From an uncultured Bacilli bacterium (GTDB lineage Bacteria; Bacillota_I; Bacilli_A; RF39; UBA660): a stretch of 9,188 nt of DNA. The first letter of the stretch is position 1. Each line of letters begins with the position of its first letter. The DNA lies in assembly GCA_947623645.1 (NCBI GenBank), contig CANQHK010000044.1, positions 1-9,188 on the forward strand, given 5' to 3'. The position numbers were made by a program, and so were the translations under genes. This document shows positions 6,547 through 9,188 of the stretch, piece by piece. The notes under the pieces were generated by a model that saw only the letters and a list, made by a program, of their open reading frames with translations, did not search any database and was not told the DNA's origin.

Positions 6547-6572
6547 AGAGATGAAAAGTCTCTTTTCTTTTT
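6545..6572 (+). terminator. Rho-independent terminator of the lon operon
   Basis: AAAGAGA (6545-6551) pairs with TCTCTTT (6559-6565) around a 7-base loop, followed by a T-rich tail through 6572. The TAA stop of the preceding gene (6544-6546) overlaps the foot of the stem. The stem is AT-rich and of moderate strength. Confidence 0.65.
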
Positions 6573-6594
6573 GTACTAAAGTAAAATCCTAGAA

Positions 6595-6603
6595 CATAAG
6601 ATA
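6595..6603 (+). promoter_or_regulatory. Possible mother-cell sigma (SigE/SigK-type) -10 element of the spoVID-ysxE operon
   Basis: CATAAGATA (6595-6603) fits the SigK -10 form CATAnnnTA and partly the SigE form CATACAnT. It lies 17 bases before the spoVID-like start codon and after the upstream terminator, where the operon's promoter must be. In B. subtilis spoVID is expressed in the mother cell. I see no convincing -35 partner, so this is tentative. Confidence 0.35.
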
Positions 6604-6620
6604 GACTAGGAGATGATAGA

Positions 6621-7544
6621 ATGAAAAAAACAATTCCTTTTAGTAAAGAGATTCCCTTTCAAACAAGAATTGCAGAAGTAACAGATATGGAAGTAACGCA
6701 TACTTTAGAGACAACGCCCAAAAATACGATTGAGGGAAGTTTTTTCGTAAAAGGAACTTATAAAATGCACGAAACAAGTACAACTGAAGAGGCTTTTGAA
6801 GAGGAGTTACCATTTACAATTGAAGTCGATGATAAATATGATTTATCCGATGTAAAAATTAAAATCTATGACTTCTATTTTGAAATTATTGATGAAGATA
6901 TTTTAAAAATAACCATTGAAATTGAACTTTCAGAAGTAAAAGAGAAAGAAGAAGTAGAACAGGTAGAAGAAGTAGAACAAGTAGAAGAAGATGTAAATCG
7001 GGTACAAGAAATAGATCGGGTAGAAGAAGTAGAGCAGGTAGAAAAAATAGAACCAATCCAAAAAATAGAAGATGAAATTTTGGAAGAATTAGAAAGAAAA
7101 GAACAAGAAACTCCCGTTAAAGAAAATATCGAAGAATTGGAAATTATGAAAGAATTAGAACAAAAGGAAAGAGAAAAACAAGAAGAAAAAGAAACAGAAA
7201 GATGTTATGATGAAGAAATAGATGAGAAAGGAGAAGAAAAAGAAATGCAAGAAGAAATTATGGAAGTAGAGCCTATTGATATTTTAGACCAGAGTCTTCC
7301 TCAAGAATTAGAAACTGAAAAAAAGAAAAATAATAATATTGCCCAATTTTTTCCAAACATTTCTGAAGGAGAAGATAGTTTTGCTTCTTATTATGTCTAT
7401 ATTGTAAGAGATAATGATACGTTAGATGGAATTTTAGATAGTTATGGAATAACCAAAGAAGAATTTAATCAATATAATGATCCAAACGATATTAAAATTG
7501 GTTCCAAATTAATTTTACCAGCAAGCAAAAAACATGAATCATAA
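6621..7544 (+). CDS. spoVID: SpoVID-like spore coat/encasement protein with C-terminal LysM
   Basis: SpoVID is a mother-cell morphogenetic protein needed for the coat to encase the forespore. In B. subtilis it has an N-terminal beta-rich domain, an acidic middle and a C-terminal LysM. This 307-residue protein shows the same order. The N-domain (~1-110) includes IEGSFFVKGTYKM and a closing I-Y-D-F-Y-F-E-I-I-D-E-D-I-L-K-I-T-I-E-I block, like the SpoVID segments on either side of VSIRGSLELTGEY. The middle (~110-245) is Glu/Lys-rich and starts with a hexapeptide repeat. A LysM occupies ~258-301 (YVYIVRDNDTLDGIL through KLILPA). It is shorter than the ~575-aa B. subtilis protein, mainly in the linker. 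AGGAGATGA (6608-6616) lies just upstream of the ATG. The ysxE-like gene overlaps its end, repeating the known spoVID-ysxE order. Sequence identity is low, so architecture and synteny carry the assignment. Confidence 0.8.
   Translation: MKKTIPFSKEIPFQTRIAEVTDMEVTHTLETTPKNTIEGSFFVKGTYKMHETSTTEEAFEEELPFTIEVDDKYDLSDVKIKIYDFYFEIIDEDILKITIEIELSEVKEKEEVEQVEEVEQVEEDVNRVQEIDRVEEVEQVEKIEPIQKIEDEILEELERKEQETPVKENIEELEIMKELEQKEREKQEEKETERCYDEEIDEKGEEKEMQEEIMEVEPIDILDQSLPQELETEKKKNNNIAQFFPNISEGEDSFASYYVYIVRDNDTLDGILDSYGITKEEFNQYNDPNDIKIGSKLILPASKKHES
6954..7064 (+). repeat. Six tandem 18-nt/hexapeptide repeats within the spoVID-like gene
   Basis: The units read VEQVEE, VEQVEE, (Asp), VNRVQE, IDRVEE, VEQVEK and IEPIQK, starting at 6954, 6972, 6993, 7011, 7029 and 7047. 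The first two DNA copies differ by a single base (G/A). Hydrophobic Val/Ile recurs every third residue, with acidic or polar residues between. One codon (GAT, 6990-6992) interrupts the register after the second unit. Confidence 0.85.
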
Positions 7545-8445
7545 ACTGTTTGAAAAATACGACTTATATCCCAAAAGAATTTGTAAAAGAAAGAAAATAG
7601 AAATTATTGAAGATATCGAAAATAAAAAGTATGTAGCAAAAGAAAATAAGAAAAAAACAAAAGATGTTTACCAATATTTAAGAAGCAGAAACTTTCCATT
7701 TTTTCCAGAAGTATATACTGACTGGGATGATCCTATAGAGTTAACAAAATATATTGAAGATACTCCCATAGATACTACCCAAAGAATGGAAGATATGATT
7801 TATCTAACGTCGATTCTTCATACCAAAACAGCTTACTATAAGAGTTTAGATTTAGACAAAATAAAAGAAATCTATGAAACGATGGAAGAAGAATATGCAT
7901 ATCTTCTTTCTTATTACACCAGTTGTCAAAATATGATGGAAGAAGAAGTCTATATGGCTCCTTCTCATTATTATTTTCTGTTAAATATCTCCAAAGTTTA
8001 CAAAATTTTAGAATACGGAAAAGAAAGACTAGAATCTTGGTATCAAGAGATTATAGAAAAAAGGAATATCCGTTTTGTTTTTAATCACAACAATTTAAAA
8101 AAAGATCATTTATTAGAAAATGATCAACTTTATTTTATCAGTTGGGATTCTGCACAGATGGGTTTTCCAACCGACGATTTAGAAAGAATTTTTCAAGAAA
8201 GCTACAAAGAAATCGATCTCGAAACACTTTTACATTTATACGAATCAAGATTTCGACTCTTTGATTATGAACGAAACTATTTAATGGCAAAACTCTTTTC
8301 TTTAAAAAGAATCAACTTTAATCAAGAAGAGGTTATCGTCATTAAAGAGGTAGCAAATTTTATTGATTATCTGGATAATCTTTATTTATATTTATCAAAA
8401 CAAAATTCGAGCAAATCCAATCAAAACCCAAAACAGAAGGGCTAG
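7534..8445 (+). CDS. ysxE: YsxE-like CotS-family spore coat protein, apparent pseudokinase
   Basis: YsxE and CotS are spore coat proteins with an aminoglycoside-phosphotransferase/kinase-like fold. This 303-residue protein fits by layout and by lying directly after a spoVID-like gene, as ysxE does in B. subtilis. The N-lobe has KKYVAKENKKKTKDVYQYL (~30-48), equivalent to the nucleotide-binding Lys strand. PFFPEVYTDWDDP and a mainly helical C-lobe follow. At the catalytic loop HNNL (185-188) replaces the active H-G-D-L, so the catalytic Asp is Asn187. ISWD (202-205) replaces the metal-binding I-D-F/W-D. It is therefore probably inactive as a kinase and structural in the coat. The ATG overlaps the spoVID stop by 11 bases and has no good SD, so translation is likely coupled. 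Its last 51 bases overlap a convergent minus-strand gene. CotS itself is a less likely identity. Confidence 0.75.
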   Translation: MNHKLFEKYDLYPKRICKRKKIEIIEDIENKKYVAKENKKKTKDVYQYLRSRNFPFFPEVYTDWDDPIELTKYIEDTPIDTTQRMEDMIYLTSILHTKTAYYKSLDLDKIKEIYETMEEEYAYLLSYYTSCQNMMEEEVYMAPSHYYFLLNISKVYKILEYGKERLESWYQEIIEKRNIRFVFNHNNLKKDHLLENDQLYFISWDSAQMGFPTDDLERIFQESYKEIDLETLLHLYESRFRLFDYERNYLMAKLFSLKRINFNQEEVIVIKEVANFIDYLDNLYLYLSKQNSSKSNQNPKQKG

Positions 8446-8613
8446 TAAGATAATTGCATTAATTCTTGTTGTAAAAAGAATCAGTAACACTGCCTGATAA
8501 AAAATAATTACTAGAAATGCAAGGAGACTTCCCATATACCAAAGGGAAGTTTTTCTTTTGGTTTTGCAAAGTTCACAGCAACAGAAGAAACCATGATTTT
8601 TCTTTTTAAACAT
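8395..8613 (-). CDS. Small two-helix membrane protein with N-terminal Cys cluster
   Basis: I do not recognise a family. The 72-residue product has a basic start, a cysteine cluster (FFCCCELCK, Cys11-13 and Cys16), a basic stretch (KTKRK), and two hydrophobic helices at ~28-48 and ~52-71. The Cys cluster could bind metal or be modified; this is inference. The ATG at 8613 is preceded by a perfect AGGAGG (minus strand) seven bases upstream, the strongest evidence that it is real. Its 3' end overlaps the 3' end of the ysxE-like gene by 51 bases. The plus-strand terminator for that operon lies within its coding sequence. No terminator for the gene itself is seen, and its own promoter is unclear (TATTAT-like bases lie almost against the SD). 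It may rely partly on readthrough from the minus-strand gene upstream. Confidence 0.6.
   Translation of the reverse strand: MFKKKNHGFFCCCELCKTKRKTSLWYMGSLLAFLVIIFYQAVLLILFTTRINAIILLALLFWVLIGFARILF
8527..8559 (+). terminator. Candidate terminator of the spoVID-ysxE operon
   Basis: ACTTCCC (8527-8533) pairs with GGGAAGT (8544-8550) around a 10-base loop and is followed by TTTTCTTTT. It lies 82 bases beyond the ysxE-like stop, in the right place and orientation to end that operon. It is embedded in the convergent minus-strand gene. Confidence 0.6.
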
Positions 8614-8639
8614 ACTTCTTCCTCCTGTTATAATATATG

Positions 8640-8679
8640 AAAAAAAGAGAAGAATGTTGAAAAAGCATTTCTTCTCTTT
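8640..8679 (-). terminator. Terminator of the minus-strand 120-aa gene
   Basis: AAAGAGAAGAA (8644-8654) pairs perfectly over 11 bp with TTCTTCTCTTT (8669-8679), and ATG/CAT can extend it past a one-base bulge. Read on the minus strand, the hairpin is followed by a run of seven T residues (complement of 8640-8646). The gene's stop codon (8678-8680) lies at the stem's foot. On the plus strand a T-run at 8684-8691 follows after four A residues, so weaker plus-strand termination is possible. Confidence 0.7.
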
Positions 8680-9040
8680 AAAATTTTTTTTGTCTTTTGG
8701 TTAAAAAGTAAGATTTTCCTTCTTGAGGAACACAAAATATATCAAGATTTTTTCCATGAGCACGATAATCTATAAAAGTAGCATATTCTACAATCGATAA
8801 TTGATTTAAAAAATCCGAGCAAGCCCATTTCCATTTTTGTACTTCTTCCGCGTCTTCCATAGAAATTCCAAAAACAGAAAGATATTTTTTACATTCCAAT
8901 ATTTTTTTAGAAAGTTCTTCAATTTCTATTTGAATCGAAAGAGAATCTCCGGGCATCATTAAAGCCTCTTCCTTTTTTTCTCGAAGCATTCCCTCATACT
9001 TTACAATTTCTAAATATAAAGATAGTTCATTAAACTGCAT
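8678..9040 (-). CDS. Unrecognised 120-aa protein with N-terminal coiled coil
   Basis: I do not recognise a family. The product is soluble, without membrane helices or a signal peptide. Residues ~5-55 are a long charged amphipathic helix (YLEIVKYEGMLREKKEEAL, later IEIEELSKKILECKKYL) likely to form a coiled coil. A Trp-containing helix follows (VQKWKWACSDFLNQL, ~68-82). The C-terminus (~85-120) looks like a short beta segment (DIFCVPQEGKSYFLTKRQKKF). The ATG at 9040 has a good SD (AGGGGAGA on the minus strand) five bases upstream. A perfect extended -10 lies about 26 bases before the start, and a strong hairpin terminator overlaps the stop. It is therefore a well-supported single-gene transcript of unknown function. 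The next gene on the same strand begins 64 bases further on. Confidence 0.78.
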   Translation of the reverse strand: MQFNELSLYLEIVKYEGMLREKKEEALMMPGDSLSIQIEIEELSKKILECKKYLSVFGISMEDAEEVQKWKWACSDFLNQLSIVEYATFIDYRAHGKNLDIFCVPQEGKSYFLTKRQKKF

Positions 9041-9065
9041 AGTAATCTCCCCTTAATGTTTCATC

Positions 9066-9074
9066 ATTATAACA
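9066..9074 (-). promoter_or_regulatory. Extended -10 promoter of the 120-aa minus-strand gene
   Basis: On the minus strand the sequence reads TG-T-TATAAT (complement of 9066-9074), a perfect -10 with an extended TGn element. Seventeen bases upstream TTGCAT (complement of 9089-9094) is a half-match to TTGACA. The remaining bases to the window end (9095-9188) are AT-rich and show no gene or clear structure. Confidence 0.65.
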
Positions 9075-9188
9075 CAAAAGCTATAAAAATGCAAGTAAAG
9101 GCAAAAAAGTATATGGCAATCGCATAAAAATATAATGATAAATTGTGATAAAATTATAGATTAAAACTCTTTTTTATTATATTCTTAT

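Noticed and set aside
1..9188. CRISPR array, tRNA/rRNA genes, transposon ends or integrase
   Set aside because: No spaced repeat array, cloverleaf-like sequence, terminal inverted repeats or recombinase motif was seen on either strand.

Overview
The window looks like part of the chromosome of a low-GC, endospore-forming Bacillota, probably an uncultured gut-type member of the Bacilli. The DNA is A-rich and A/T-ending codons dominate. TGG encodes Trp and no in-frame TGA is used. Shine-Dalgarno sites are strong (AGGAGG, GGGAGGGG, AGGTGA). Two adjacent genes resemble spoVID and ysxE of the spore coat. The organism assignment is inference from these traits; no rRNA or other marker gene is present.

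Layout. (1) Positions 1-1440 hold the 3' end of a large surface or secreted protein with a formylglycine-generating-enzyme/C-type-lectin-like C-terminus. Its last ~130 bp differ sharply in composition and look like the variable region of a diversity-generating retroelement (DGR) target. (2) A bidirectional terminator separates it from a minus-strand YrzE/TIGR04086 membrane protein that starts with TTG. (3) A mazEF toxin-antitoxin module follows, with its own promoter and a repeat-rich candidate operator; the toxin C-terminus appears frameshifted. (4) A DUF421/YetF membrane protein stands alone with its own promoter and terminator. (5) lon (ATP-dependent protease La) and an unrecognised 217-aa gene form a two-gene operon ending in a terminator. 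(6) A spoVID-like gene with a C-terminal LysM overlaps a ysxE-like gene encoding an apparently dead kinase fold; a convergent terminator lies beyond. (7) Two small minus-strand genes close the window: a two-helix membrane protein with a Cys cluster, and a 120-aa coiled-coil protein with a clear extended -10 promoter.

How the genes relate. In Bacillus subtilis the order is clpX-lonB-lonA-ysxC-ysxD-hem genes-spoVID-ysxE-valS. Here lon and spoVID-ysxE sit close together with only one unknown gene between them, so this looks like a compacted form of that ancestral neighbourhood, apparently without the haem genes. SpoVID and YsxE act in spore coat assembly in the mother cell. The mazEF module, the DUF421 gene and the C-lectin-fold gene look like independent units next to this core.

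The window is very compact. Several stop codons lie inside or right at terminator hairpins, and coding regions overlap at mazE-mazF, at spoVID-ysxE, and convergently at ysxE and its minus-strand neighbour. No tRNA, rRNA, CRISPR array, transposase or integrase was seen. The best lead for something unusual is the candidate DGR variable region; its template repeat and reverse transcriptase would have to lie outside this window.
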